DNA of 64,000 nucleotides from JANXQG01 sp963719885 (GCA_963719885.1 CAVRDP010000018.1:465871-529870); one strand, 5' to 3'; positions 9,501 through 19,250 are shown, numbered from the stretch's first letter. Made by a program: numbers and translations. Notes: a model not told the origin generated them from the sequence alone.

Positions 9501-10353
9501 GTCCGGCTCGGGGATGAGCAGGGCCTGCTTGTGCTCAACGCCTTTCGGCATCAACGGAAGGAACACGGAATGACGCCGGTGCAGACTTGCCGTCCGTCGA
9601 TGTGCTCAACGCCTTTCGGCATCAACGGAAGGAACACCGCCAGCTTCACCGTGGTCAACGACACGGAGATCGTGTGCTCAACGCCTTTCGGCATCAACGG
9701 AAGGAACACGCCGGTCAAGTTCGTCGCCCCGCCAGCCCCGTTGGTGTGCTCAACGCCTTTCGGCATCAACGGAAGGAACACGGCCCGGAGCGGGTGATCG
9801 AGTCGGCGATGTCGGTGTGCTCAACGCCTTTCGGCATCAACGGAAGGAACACGCCGGCATAGTCCAGCAGATCGACGAGCGTGTAGAGTGCTCAACGCCT
9901 TTCGGCATCAACGGAAGGAACACGATACCGGCCTTGACCGCCGGGCAACATTGCATCGAGTGCTCAACGCCTTTCGGCATCAACGGAAGGAACACCTCTT
10001 CGGCGGGCACCGGCAAGCCCGTTTCCCGCGGGTGCTCAACGCCTTTCGGCATCAACGGAAGGAACACGCCTCCACGATGTTGACCCATACGAGTTTCGGC
10101 CAGTGCTCAACGCCTTTCGGCATCAACGGAAGGAACACGGGCAGGTTGGGGTCCGCACCGGAGGGCACGTGGAGTGCTCAACGCCTTTCGGCATCAACGG
10201 AAGGAACACCCCAGCAGCCGCCGGCCAACTGGCAAATGTTCTACAGTGCTCAACGCCTTTCGGCATCAACGGAAGGAACACGAAGAGCCTGACGACAGCC
10301 AGGAGCCCACCGAGGCCGTGCTCAACGCCTTTCGGCATCAACGGAAGGAACAC
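6242..10353 (-). CRISPR. CRISPR array: 58 repeats of 36 nt, 57 spacers
   Basis: The first repeat is 6242-6277 and the last 10318-10353. The plus-strand repeat begins GTGCTCAACGCCTTTCGGCA and ends GGAAGGAACAC. Spacers are mostly 34-37 nt, averaging about 35.5. No repeat variant was noticed at either end. Read on the minus strand, the repeat forms ATGCC-GAAA-GGCGT, a 5-bp stem (one G-U pair) with a GNRA-type tetraloop, followed by UUGAGCAC, the right length for an 8-nt crRNA handle. The array is therefore placed on the minus strand, like the cas genes; this orientation is inferred. Both ends abut interrupted reading frames (HTH gene at 6241, cas4 at 10354) and no A/T-rich leader is visible. Spacers 15 and 16 overlap in sequence. 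Confidence 0.97.
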
Positions 10354-11068
10354 CCACTTCTTCGGCAAGCTGCTCATCGTGCGCAAGCCGCTCCTCTTCC
10401 GGCAGGCAGACCGGCGCGAGCGAACATCGCGGACAGAGGTTTTCGTTTTCGGCCACGGGCGGCCGCTGGAGACTGCGGCGGAGTTCGCGGCCCCGTTGGA
10501 CCGCGGCGTCCAGGTCGTGGCGGGCGGCCTCGTCGATCTCGACGAAGGCCGTCACGCCATCGGCGTGATAGCGGACGCGGGCCTGAGGGACCGGCTCGCC
10601 GAGGCCCTCCTCCAAGAGGACGGCGTAGGCGACGGCCTGGATGCGGTCGCTGGGCCAGGGCTGGGCGCGGCCGTCGTCGTCACGGCGGCAGCGGCCGCGC
10701 TTGTGCTCGATGGCCACCCAAACGCCGTCGCGGCGGCGGACGGCGTCGACCTTGCCGACAAGGCCCCAGCGCTCGCTGGAGACATCCAAGGAGCGTTGTT
10801 CGGGCGTTTCATCGTCGGGGCTGGCGACCTCGACGTGCAGCCGCCGGCCGGCGTAGATCAGGGCCGTGGGGTTTTGGATCCCCTCGACCTCGGTTAAATA
10901 GAACAGTCGCTCGCAATAGAGCAAATCGTGCAGGGCGATCACGCGCAGAGGCGGCTCGTCCCGGCTTTCACTTGGCGCGGGACAATCAAGATGGTCGGCC
11001 TTGACCGGGTTCGTTTCCTCATGCAGTTGTCGCAATACATCGACGGAACTGGAATCCAAAGTGCTCAT
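10322..11068 (-). CDS. cas4: Cas4 nuclease, C-terminus truncated at the array
   Basis: The ATG at 11068 follows GGAGGATCGC. The Cas4 hallmarks are present: first cluster Cys in LLYCERLFYL, GKVDAVRRRDG, E-x-K in AIEHKRGR, QAVAYAVLLEE, and the Cys triad CPRCSLAPVC. Cas4 is a RecB-like Fe-S exonuclease that trims prespacers and checks PAMs with Cas1-Cas2. After LPEEERLAHDEQLAEEVG the frame enters the last CRISPR repeat and stops inside it (VPSVDAERR is repeat-encoded). In Dev-type and some other systems cas4 is fused to, or followed by, cas1 and cas2; neither is present here. The Cas4 domain itself looks complete, so a truncated cas4-cas1 fusion is a reasonable inference. Confidence 0.8.
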   Translation of the reverse strand: MSTLDSSSVDVLRQLHEETNPVKADHLDCPAPSESRDEPPLRVIALHDLLYCERLFYLTEVEGIQNPTALIYAGRRLHVEVASPDDETPEQRSLDVSSERWGLVGKVDAVRRRDGVWVAIEHKRGRCRRDDDGRAQPWPSDRIQAVAYAVLLEEGLGEPVPQARVRYHADGVTAFVEIDEAARHDLDAAVQRGRELRRSLQRPPVAENENLCPRCSLAPVCLPEEERLAHDEQLAEEVGVPSVDAERR

Positions 11069-11277
11069 GCGATCCTCCGGAGGTTGCGCCGGCACCGAAC
11101 CTCCGTGAACGCCGGCAAGGGTAACGGAAATGAAATTAGCTGATCGTTTCGACGGTCAGGCTGTCTCCTTGCGGTTTGGCCTCCTTCCGGGTGAAATCGG
11201 GGGTGTCGTGCCCCGTTGTTAAACGCAGGTTTTTCAGCGACCCCATCCACCTTGCGTGGATGGTGAAGAAGGCTGGG

Positions 11278-12073
11278 TCAGCTAGTCTGCAACAAAGGTA
11301 TTTCGTGTCCCGGCGGGTTTATGGAATTCCAAGCCAGTGGCGGCGGATCGCCGACGATGGCGTGTGACTGTGGCGCGAACAGCGCAGACGTTGTCCGCGA
11401 GAGGTCGGCGCGGTCGATAAGCAGCGTTAGCCGCGTGGTTCGTTCGCGGATGCCGGTCCGAGCCTCGGACGTAATCCGCTCGAACCAGCGCACGGGGCCG
11501 GGTTGTCTAAGTTCCTCAAGGCGATCGAGGAGAAAGGCGTTGTCGCCGAGAAAGGGAATACCGTATCGTCCTGAATTGAACTCTCCGGCAAGTCCGCGAC
11601 GTACCCGGTCAGCCAGACCGTCATTCCCTCGCAATGCGATGACCGCGGCGCAGACCGGAAAGATACTCGCGGCGTACGGGTGCGATGTTGTATTTGCTCC
11701 CCTTGGTCGATTCAGCGCGTTCCGCACCGGATGTGCCAACCGGGTAATTGTGTAGTTGCTGAAACACTGTTTGCACACGCGGAAACGGATTTTTCAGTTC
11801 GAAGGGAATGACCTGACCCCGTCGGATGATAAACTCGGGTACGCCGATCGCCATTTCCACCGTCGGCAGGCCGGTCTTGGTCAGCGTCGTTGGCGTTTTG
11901 CCGTCGTGACTATATTCCCCCTCGCGCAGGCGTGATTCGATGCCGGCCAAATTGAGAACTAGGCCATAGGCGGCCGAAGGCGTCAAGAATGTGGCCGTCG
12001 GCCGATACCATCCGGCAGTGAACGTCCGGAACGCAGCGAAGGGAGCTTCAACGTAGAGCGCGAGCATGTTCAC
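11278..12073 (-). CDS. cas5: Cas5 (DevS-like), frameshifted
   Basis: The start is GTG at 12073 (overlapping the cas7 stop as GTGA) or ATG at 12067. The N-terminus LALYVEAPFAAFRTFTAGW...TPSAAYGLVLNL is the Cas5 RAMP fold of the DevS group. The frame breaks near 11640-11656: one frame ends YLSGLRRGHRIARE, the other continues AVIALRGNDGLADRVRRGLAGEFNSG..GIPFLGDNAF. Dropping one base gives a ~265-residue protein, a normal length. Cas5 caps the 5' end of the crRNA in Cascade. The homology is clear on both sides of the shift, so this is either recent decay or an indel error. Confidence 0.75.
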
Positions 12074-13071
12074 TCTCCAAGAAACCGGTCGGCAACCCGG
12101 TCCAGCAGCCGTCGAGGGTCACGTTCAAGCGTAACGCCCTGCTGACGGAGCCGATCCGCGACATCACTATTCATTTCCTTGACGATTTTGCCGCCAAGGT
12201 AGAATTCCTTGCCCGGGTAATCCGGAGCAGGCTTCATCTTCGGTTTCTCGCCACCGTTCGACTTCTCGACCGGTGGCTTTCCATCCGCGCCCAGTTCAGG
12301 CTCCTCGCGCACTATGCCGTCGACAACCTCGGGGAATGTGCCATCCGGCCTAAAGCCATAGGTCTCATATCCTGCGACAAGCTGCGTAGTGAGACGCACA
12401 ATGACGCTGGCCGGGGCCATCTCGAAGTAGCTGCGGGCATGGTTGCCGGCGACGTCGTTCAATTCGCCGATTGCCATCAAGAGCTTTCGGGTCCAGTCCG
12501 GCTTGGGTCGACAATCATCGAGGTTCAAGGCGAAGGGGTACTGGAATGCGGAAACGACGGTCTCGCGGTGGAGAAGAGCGGAGGTTGTGGCGTTCTGGTA
12601 GGCGCTTCCCTCCGCCGCGAAGGGGGATTGCGTAAAGATTGCGTTGTGCCGGTACGGCTCAAGGGCCTTCGCGAGATTCATGCGCAACACGGAGTCGCGC
12701 TTGAAAGTAAACGAATCGGCTGCTTTCTTGCTGCGCTTCTCCTCGATCTGCTTCAGGTATTTCTTGCGGTCCGCGCTGCCGGCTGCAACGAGATAGCCAA
12801 AGAAGAAATCGTCTGCGTACGCGTTCGGGTCCGGAAGGTCGCGGAACCTGACCGCCAATTGTTCTTCGTCGTGGAGCCGCTCGCGGTTGCACGGCAAGCC
12901 GTACTTCGCGAGGATTTCCCGCAGCGCGTTGCGCATCGCCTCGGGGGAAATGATCGGGTAGTCGAACCGGCCATCGGTGACTTTCTGAATGACGGTGCGG
13001 TTCAGCTCGGACTCTCCGCGGTAGTTGGCCGATGGCGCGGGATAGGTGAGGATGGTTGCAAACAGATTCAT
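12070..13071 (-). CDS. cas7: Cas7 (DevR family), Cascade backbone
   Basis: 333 residues and the only cas gene here with neither shift nor truncation. The N-terminus FATILTYPAPSANYRGESEL followed by IISPEAMRNALREIL and a later NR is the DevR/Cst2-type Cas7 signature. Cas7 polymerises along the crRNA spacer as the backbone of the effector complex. Residues ~265-290 hold a Lys/Pro/Glu-rich linker (EKSNGGEKPKMKPAPDYPGK). The stop overlaps the cas5 start, so the two are translationally coupled; cas8 ends 18 bases upstream. The family call is strong. Confidence 0.85.
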   Translation of the reverse strand: MNLFATILTYPAPSANYRGESELNRTVIQKVTDGRFDYPIISPEAMRNALREILAKYGLPCNRERLHDEEQLAVRFRDLPDPNAYADDFFFGYLVAAGSADRKKYLKQIEEKRSKKAADSFTFKRDSVLRMNLAKALEPYRHNAIFTQSPFAAEGSAYQNATTSALLHRETVVSAFQYPFALNLDDCRPKPDWTRKLLMAIGELNDVAGNHARSYFEMAPASVIVRLTTQLVAGYETYGFRPDGTFPEVVDGIVREEPELGADGKPPVEKSNGGEKPKMKPAPDYPGKEFYLGGKIVKEMNSDVADRLRQQGVTLERDPRRLLDRVADRFLGE

Positions 13072-13089
13072 GGTTTTCGTTCCTTTGCG

Positions 13090-14764
13090 TTACTGGTTTG
13101 CGGACAGGGCAAGAAGCGTAAGGGTCTTGACGTGTTCACAACGGGTCGTCAGTGCCTTGCAAACAGCGAGGTAGTCTTCTTCGCTGATGAACTGCTTGAC
13201 GGCGCCAAGCCGGCCAACGAACTGGTCCAAGAACGCCTGATCGTGCCGGGACCGATATTCGAGGAACAACGTCTCGCCAATCTGGCGACGGTCGTCTTTG
13301 TACGAAGCGGGCACATTATCCCATTGGATCTTGTCTCCAACTTTGAACTTGTCAGGGTCGATTTTCGACTTTTCCTTGGCTTTCACGGACAAATAGGTGC
13401 GAACGAGGCGGTAGATAAGTTCGGCGAGCTTGTCGTCCGGATCGACCGCCGATTGTTGAGAGTCGGTGGGCATGTTTCTGATAACCTCCTGAAACTTCTT
13501 GCGGGCATCGACCCAAAACCAAGACAACTTGGGCGGGTCGTCGGTGGAAATGAAGAACTTGTGCGGCCATTCGCCAAGGAGCTTGCCGAATGGCAGAAAC
13601 CACGGCTGCTCCTCGAGGAGAGCGAGCATCAAGCCGCGGCGGAACAACGGATTGGCATAGGGCGGTTTCTCGCCGGCGCGGCCGGCGATGGCTTGGTAAT
13701 CTTCCAACAGATAGGGCCGCGGCGCGACGCGGCCGGCCGCCATGATCTTGATATTGTTGCCGAATTTCGCGAGGTGCAGGTACTCGACGGCCCCAATCGC
13801 GTATTGGATCTCGGTGCTGGTGGCCTTGTTGCCGGCCAATTTTGCTAGGTGTTCGAAGAACGAAAGGGCGCCTTCCGCCGGAAGGTCGATTACCGCTTCC
13901 GCCGGACGAAATCCGCGTGCATCGTTCTTGAATCCTTCCAACACGCGCGGATAAATAGTTTGGAATCCGCTAAGGTCAGTCACTTCGGGGATTGCGAGCA
14001 CGTACCCGACGAACTTGCTGCCTCCATCAGGTTCCACCACTTGCGGCACGTAGACAAGGGAAGCCAAGGGCCAGAAGTGTAAAAGCAGGTTCTGTTCCGC
14101 GCGCCCGTCGAACGGAACGCCTTCGGCATTGATTGCCTGGGCTCCGAGCCAAAGCGATCCGGCCACCGCCGTCGTGTGGAACGAAGACTTTTCCCGTGCC
14201 GCTGCCACCTTCCGAAGATCGGTCCAAGCGGTTGCTCCCTCTTTGCACGGTCGGCCGTTAGCACGTTGCTCAAATGGTTGCCGGCTTTGCGGATTTCCGC
14301 GTGGAATAGCCCAGAGCATATCGCGCCAAAGCTTATGCCAGATCTCATTCTCGCCAAAATGCCGTCTCAGAAAACCCCCTTTTGGCTGGCACACCTCGTA
14401 GATGAAAACCTTGACTCGCTTTGCCTCTCCCTTCTCATCCGCCTCTTCGATGAAGTCTTCCCCGAGGAGCGTCGCGTTCGGCCACTTCGATTTGACCTTG
14501 ACCTTGACAAACTCCGCATCGTAGACATTGTTCATTAACGACTGTACAGTCTCTTCAGTGAACTCGATCTCTGCGGCACGTTGCAGAACGCTGGACAACG
14601 CGCGGAGCAGGCAGCTTCGGTCGATGTTCAACCATCGACTCGATTTGCAGCAGGAGTCCCGCCAAGCCGGCCTTGTGCTGCGCAGTCGGAAGGTCGAAAA
14701 GATCATACGTAACCGTCACTTGCGCAGGCTTGCCCGCCTTAGACCTAGTTGCGGATTTGGCCAT
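13090..14764 (-). CDS. cas8: Cas8 (Cmx8/MYXAN-like large subunit), frameshifted near its start
   Basis: The true start is probably the ATG at 14764, which overlaps the cas3 stop as TAATG and gives MAKSATRSKAGKPAQVTVTY then LFDLPTAQHKAGLAGLLLQI. That frame breaks near 14590; the next begins in the middle of AEIEFTEETVQSLMNNVYDA and stays open to 13090. Removing one base joins them into ~558 residues. The LPTAQHKAGLAGLL start and overall size fit the Cmx8/Csx13 large subunit of Dev-type systems, which recognises the PAM and stabilises the R-loop. The subtype name rests on remembered family features, not a search. Confidence 0.7.
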
Positions 14765-17194
14765 TACCGTGCCTTCCATTCGTCCAGCGGTCGATCGCAG
14801 TATCCAAACAATGTGTGATAATGCCCTGCGGCGGCAACGCCAAGATGGCGCGGCAGCCGACTGTGCTCCGGAAAGGCGTCTTGATCGCGCGCGCCGGCCC
14901 AGCGCTTCGGCACCGGCAGCACGAACCCAGGTTTTTCCTCGGCCTTGGCGTGAAGGTAAGCAGGCACGTCGTCAAGGAGTACGCACTGGCGATTGTAGTC
15001 CTCGCCATCGCGGAACGTTTCTTCCCCGGCCACGGCATAAGGACCGCTCTCAAGAAACATGCTGAGCTTGTCTCCGCCCCAAGGCGGACCGGGGACTGAG
15101 GCCAGCGATTCCTCCAACGCGGACTGAGACAACTCCCTCTCCCGAACCATCTTCAGGAACTCCGGGAGGCCCGTCAGGTCTTCCGGCAAATAGGGTGCAG
15201 GACCCACGGGTCGATACACGACGACTTGGCCGGACTCGGTCAGTCGTCGCGCGTCGCGGTCACGATTGCAGCGACCCATGCGTTGAATCAACGAAGTTAC
15301 CGGACACTCCTCGCTGACAAGAAGGTCCACATCCAAATTCAGGCTCATTTCGCAAACCTGCGTCGTGACCCCAAGACTCCGCGGCTGCCCCGGCTTCATG
15401 TTATCGACCATCGCCTGGTGTCGTGCGACACGGTCGACCAGCTTGAAACGGCTGTGGTAGCAGAGGATCGGTACGCAACCTTGATTCTGCAAACGCGAGT
15501 CTGCGGAATTGGGATCGAAGTCTGCGGCGAACATCGCCAAGACTTCATGGCATCGCGCCACGGTATTCACGACCCACAAGACCCGCCGTCCGGCCGACAG
15601 GGCCTCGGCGAACGCGCGCGGCCGCTGCTTCGCGGGACTCGGCCACCGTCAGACGGTATCGCGGTTGATCCGCAATGACCCTCAGTTGGCCAAGTTTGTC
15701 ATCGTACGTTGCAAGGCCGCAGTCGCGTTCCAGTTGCTCGCGGCGGTCCTGTGTAAGTGTGGCCGTCATGCAGAGAACCGGCACGTCAAAGCACTGCAAG
15801 AACCTCTTCAAGGCCGAAAACATGCCTTGATCGAAGCTATGCACTTCATCGACGACGACCACCGAGTCCACGAGCACGGGCAGCATGCAAATGGCGCCGT
15901 AGCCGTACTGCATGAAAGCCAGGAACTGGTCGACGGTCGCTGAGAATGCCCGCTTCGACCAGAAACCCAACGCGAAGAGCCGCCGTTCGGCCTCGTAACT
16001 CCGCCCACGGCGGGGATCGGACTCATTCTCGAACATGTCTTGAAGGTCGAATGCGGCCGTGCCATGCATCAGCGCAGCATCGGCCTCCGGCGCCCAGGAA
16101 ACGTAGTCCCGAAAGCCCTCCTTGGCCGTTGCGCGGGTTGGATAAAGGAAGATCGCGCGATTCACCGGGTTGCGGCCGGCTTCGGCTGAAATACGTCGCC
16201 ACCCCGCGAGGCTTTTGCCGCTACCGCAAGGAGCAAGCAGCAAGGCACGAGGCGGCAAGCCATCGCATGCCAATTGGAAGTCGTTCCAGGCGAAGGGCGG
16301 CTTACCGCGCTTCTTGAGATCTTCGTTGATTTGGGCAACGCGCCGGTCGATGATCTCCGTCTGAACCGTGTTTCCGTCCCAGCGCGGGGCCTCGGGGAAC
16401 TGTTCGCCGATCCACTGAGGAATCGTCTTGCCCTCCCTTACCAGCCCCGAGCCGGCGGCGTCGGCGGCAATCAATGCGGCACGGACCGCAAGCAGCAGCC
16501 GTTTTCGGGTTGAAGACAAGGAGGGTGGTGAGTCGGGCGCGTCGCAGTCCTGTTGAAGTGGACATAGAATCTCTCGCTTGACTTGCTCTCGGATATCCCG
16601 AATATCCTTGCTTTTGCCGTCGAACCGCCACATCTCTGGTAATCCTGCGACATCAAGTTCGCTCAGGTCCAGGCAACATGCGATCTCGGCGGCCAATTGC
16701 ACGAACTCCGAGTGATTATTCAAGAGCCGAACCGATGCCCTGTCGCGGAGTCGTGCCGCAAATCCGTCGCTCTTGTTGGGGTCGAATCCGGCCTTGAGAT
16801 GATGCGTCATCACCGCGGAAAGAACCACGGCGAGGTCAATTTGACGATTGTTCTTTAGCCACTGCGTCACTTGCGGCAGTCCGATAAGAAGCGCACTGAA
16901 GTGCTCGTGTCGAATCGCCTGCGAATCCCGTATGCCGCGAACCTCGTCCTGAAATCCATCGTTGGCCTTGCCCCAGTCGTGGAAGGCGCACGCCGCCAGC
17001 AGATTGGCCGCGAAAACCGGCCGCACATTATCATCGAGTTTGAAGAAGCGAAGCCAACACCGACCAAGCCGCGTTGGGTGCGATGCGGTGCCAAAGAGGG
17101 CCTGGGCCGCATCGATTACGTGTTTTGTGTGCGCCCGCAAGGTGATCTCACGGCCATCTCGCGGCGATTTCGCCAGCAGCTTGTCGTAAGTCAT
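14764..17194 (-). CDS. cas3: Cas3 HD nuclease-helicase, frameshifted
   Basis: The ATG at 17194 (MTYDKLLAKS) overlaps the restored cas6 stop as ATGA. The HD nuclease motifs are present: RAHTKHV, AFHDWGKAND, RHEHFSA, MTHHLKAGF. The helicase follows with Walker A APCGSGKS, DEVH box VVVDEVHSFD and MTATLT. The frame breaks near 15606-15612 (one extra C/G) after SREAAAARVR. The next frame carries LWVVNTVARCHEVLAMF and motif VI QRMGRCNRDRDAR. The restored protein is about 810 residues, a normal Cas3 length. Cas3 unwinds and degrades the target DNA after Cascade binding. All catalytic motifs remain. Confidence 0.85.
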
Positions 17195-17816
17195 TGGCCA
17201 CCTCCGCGCGCGACAGGCGGCACGAACACCCCGCATCCCATGTGGCGTCGGCCGCCAAGGCCATGTTCTGGAGCGTAATCGATTCCTCGGCGCTTAGCCG
17301 CTCAACCAACACCACGTAACCGACGACCTCTTTGTCCTTGATCCGCAGTGTGCGGCGCTTGCCGAGCGAAAGCCGTGCCTCCGTGGAAATCCCAAGCTCG
17401 CCAAGTTTCCGCAACGCGCCAGCGCGAAACGCCTCCGCCGCGATGCCGCCGGATTGCGTCGCCACGTCGGGAAGCTTGATCGTCACCAGGTGGCTGCGTA
17501 GCGCCGGGGCGGGCACCAGCGACCGGACCTCCGGCACACCGATGCGCAACGTCCGGTCCAACAGGCGGAGTTGCTTCCCAGCCAACGGCAGGAACCGCGC
17601 GATCTGGTCCGCGTCGACGCGAATCACCAGGCGGCTGTTTTCGGTCAGTTGAAGCGTCCGCCCGCCAATCTGCCGGCCGCGGATGGGATGGATGCCGTAA
17701 CCATCGGCCTCGTGCGCCGCGGGAAGGAGGCGGGAAACGGCGGAATACAGGAGATAAGCATTGTCGGCCGGTAGATGCTGCAACGACGTCAACTTGAAGG
17801 AAAGATCAATAAACAT
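17191..17816 (-). CDS. cas6: Cas6 (Cmx6-like) crRNA endoribonuclease, frameshifted at the 3' end
   Basis: MFIDLSFKL begins at the ATG at 17816, then LPADNAYLLYSAVSRLLP, GIHPIRGRQIGGRTLQL, SRLVIRVDADQIARFLPL. The expected Gly-rich end (GLGGRRHMGCGVFVPP) is in a second frame reached near 17268; that frame ends at TGA 17193-17191, overlapping the cas3 start. Without the shift the gene would read through into DATWDAGCSC. The open frame continues upstream without a stop into the sigma-like segment, so the product may be a fusion. Cas6 cuts the repeat RNA to release crRNAs. It is the second cas6 in the locus; the other is truncated at 18703-18937. Confidence 0.75.
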
Positions 17817-18451
17817 TTCTTGCCTCGCGCGAAGGTCGTTCTCAAATTCGTCCTTGAGTATTTTGCTCGCAGTCTTCGCGAGTTGGTAGACGCGCTGGTG
17901 CGATACGCCCCAGATTTCCGCCAACGCCGGGACTGTCCTGTTTTTCGGATGGACGTGAAACCGCGCGAGCAATGATTCGCGTAGACGGGGCGTCAGTCCG
18001 CGAAAAGCCTTGTTCATCAGCCGGCGAATTCTGGCTTGTTCCTCGCAACAGATCAGCAGGTCAAGGGGCGTAGGCGATTGACGGCGACCAAGTTGTATCG
18101 AATACTCGGACAGGAAATTCACGATTAGGGACCCTCCGTATGCGCCCGCCGAAGCCTTGATTTGGCGTCGTGGATCGTATAATTTCGCAGATCCGCCTTC
18201 TCGCCTTCGGATAGCGTGAGACGCGATCTCGCTTTCGCGTCGCGAATCAAGTAATTTCGGAGGTGAAGCCGACAATTGACGGCTATCCATTTGTCCGGTT
18301 TGTCGAGGGAAGCGGGAATTCGACGCGAGAGGCGCAAGAAGATGTCGCCGGCCGCTTCCATAGGGTTGGTATGGAAGGGTTTCGCTAACCGGAACGCTTG
18401 TGGCGTTTTCAGGAATCCGATAATTTGGTTTGCAAGGAAGTCGTTGTTCAT
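17817..18451 (-). CDS. Sigma-70-like protein segment in frame with cas6
   Basis: The ATG at 18451 (MNNDFLANQIIGFLKTPQAF) opens a frame with NPMEAAGDIFLRLSRRIP and WIAVNCRLHLRNYLIRDAK, like sigma region 2. It stops near 18125 after an imperfect internal duplication (RNYLIRDAKARSRL, then RNYTIHDAKSRLRR). A second frame carries PTPLDLLICCEEQARIRRLM and a region-4-like HTH (LTPRLRESLLARFH...VPALAEIWGVSHQRVYQLAKTA) and continues without a stop into MFIDLSFKL of Cas6. One frameshift joins both parts into a ~210-residue ECF-like protein. It could be a separate regulator whose stop was lost, or a real fusion. Confidence 0.5.
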
Positions 18452-18557
18452 TTCGGTTGCTACACTACATTGCTCACCACAACATACATATAACGCTCCT
18501 CGCGGGCGTTTTTCAAGTCTCCTTTGGTCATTTTCCCTTGAGTTTATTGGTCCGGAA

Positions 18558-18663
18558 GTGTCATAACCTTTGATGCCATAAGGCGTTGAGCACTTGTTTT
18601 GAGCCATGTATTGCGTCGAACAAGAATGCATTTCTTCCGTTGATGCCGAAAGGCGATTGTGGT
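18558..18663 (+). CRISPR. Degenerate two-repeat CRISPR remnant
   Basis: Two 36-base blocks (18558-18593 and 18628-18663) match the reverse complement of the main repeat at roughly three quarters of positions, separated by exactly 34 bases. Both keep TTGATGCC and AAGGCG. The first keeps GTTGAGCAC at its 3' end; the second keeps TTCTTCCGTTGATGCCGAAA. Relative to the main array it lies in the opposite orientation. It is wedged between the truncated cas6 copy and the sigma-like segment. Confidence 0.7.
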
Positions 18664-18702
18664 CGAAGGATGCATTGGACCCCAAGTTCTGGGGGAATTT
18701 TG

Positions 18703-18937
18703 CCAACGGCAGGAACCGAGCGATCTGCTCGGCGTCGGTGCGAATCACCAGCCGGCTATGCTCGGTCAGTTGCAGCGTTCGTCCGCCAAGCTGCCGGCCA
18801 CGGATCGGATGGATGCCGTAACTGTCCGCCTGATGCGCCGCGGGCAACAACCGCGAAACCGCTGAATACAAGAGATAGCCGTGGTCGGCCGGAATTTGCT
18901 GGCCCAGGACCGGAAAACAGAGATCGACTTTCGGCAT
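18703..18937 (-). pseudogene. cas6: Truncated second cas6 copy
   Basis: The ATG at 18937 has AGGAG six bases upstream. It encodes a canonical Cmx6 start: MPKVDLCFPVLGQQIPADHG, YLLYSAVSRLLPAAHQ, YGIHPIRGRQLGG, then IARFLPLAK. Similarity to the full cas6 (17585-17772) is high at DNA level and stops abruptly near 18703, where the sequence leads into the CRISPR remnant. The frame stays open through the remnant and sigma-like DNA to 18125. Only the first ferredoxin-like fold of Cas6 remains, so it should not be a working nuclease. It sits directly under the best promoter in the island. Confidence 0.75.
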
Positions 18938-19050
18938 GATTGGCTCCTGAAGACAAAAGCCCTCACCCTCTCCCCGAGCACGCCAAGGATGGTGGCCGGA
19001 GAGCGAAGTTCTTGGATGGCTTCACAAGCACGTTGAATTCTGTTCAGACC

Positions 19051-19079
19051 ACGATAGTGAACGCATATTTATATGTCAA
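19051..19079 (-). promoter_or_regulatory. Sigma-70-type promoter for the cas operon
   Basis: On the minus strand TTGACA (19079-19074) is followed after 17 bases by TATCGT (19056-19051). The -35 box is perfect and the -10 box matches 4 of 6. It lies about 115 bases upstream of the truncated cas6 start and points into the whole cas operon. Confidence 0.45.
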
Positions 19080-19108
19080 TACCCCCTCCGGTGAAATCCG
19101 AAATCGCC

Positions 19109-19250
19109 CCGGCTGGTCCACCTGGATCACTCGTGCGGTGGTCCAAAAAGGCAGTCTGGAAGACACTTTCTGCCAGGGGTTTGCCCTGCCCGGATGGACC
19201 AACGGCCCCTTGGACCAAAGGCGGAAGGAAGATGAAGGCGGAAGGATGGG
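19109..19250 (+). repeat. Island-flanking repeat, copy B
   Basis: Direct-orientation homologue of 5187-5333. Shared stretches include GGTCCAAAAAG, CTGGAAGACACTTTCTGCCA, GGACCAAC and GAAGATGAAGG. It lies just beyond the cas promoter and marks the outer edge of the CRISPR-Cas island. Confidence 0.7.

Noticed and set aside
6504..10292. Many open frames across the array with repeated peptides such as LNAFRHQRKEH or VFLPLMPKGVEH
   Set aside because: They are translations of the 36-nt CRISPR repeat and its spacers; no start context or independent coding signal.
6278..10317. Self-targeting spacers against this window
   Set aside because: No spacer was noticed matching sequence elsewhere in the window, apart from the mutual overlap of spacers 15 and 16; this was by eye, not an exhaustive search.
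12439..13848. 469-codon plus-strand frame opposite cas7/cas8
   Set aside because: Antisense shadow of two genes with clear Cas homology on the minus strand.
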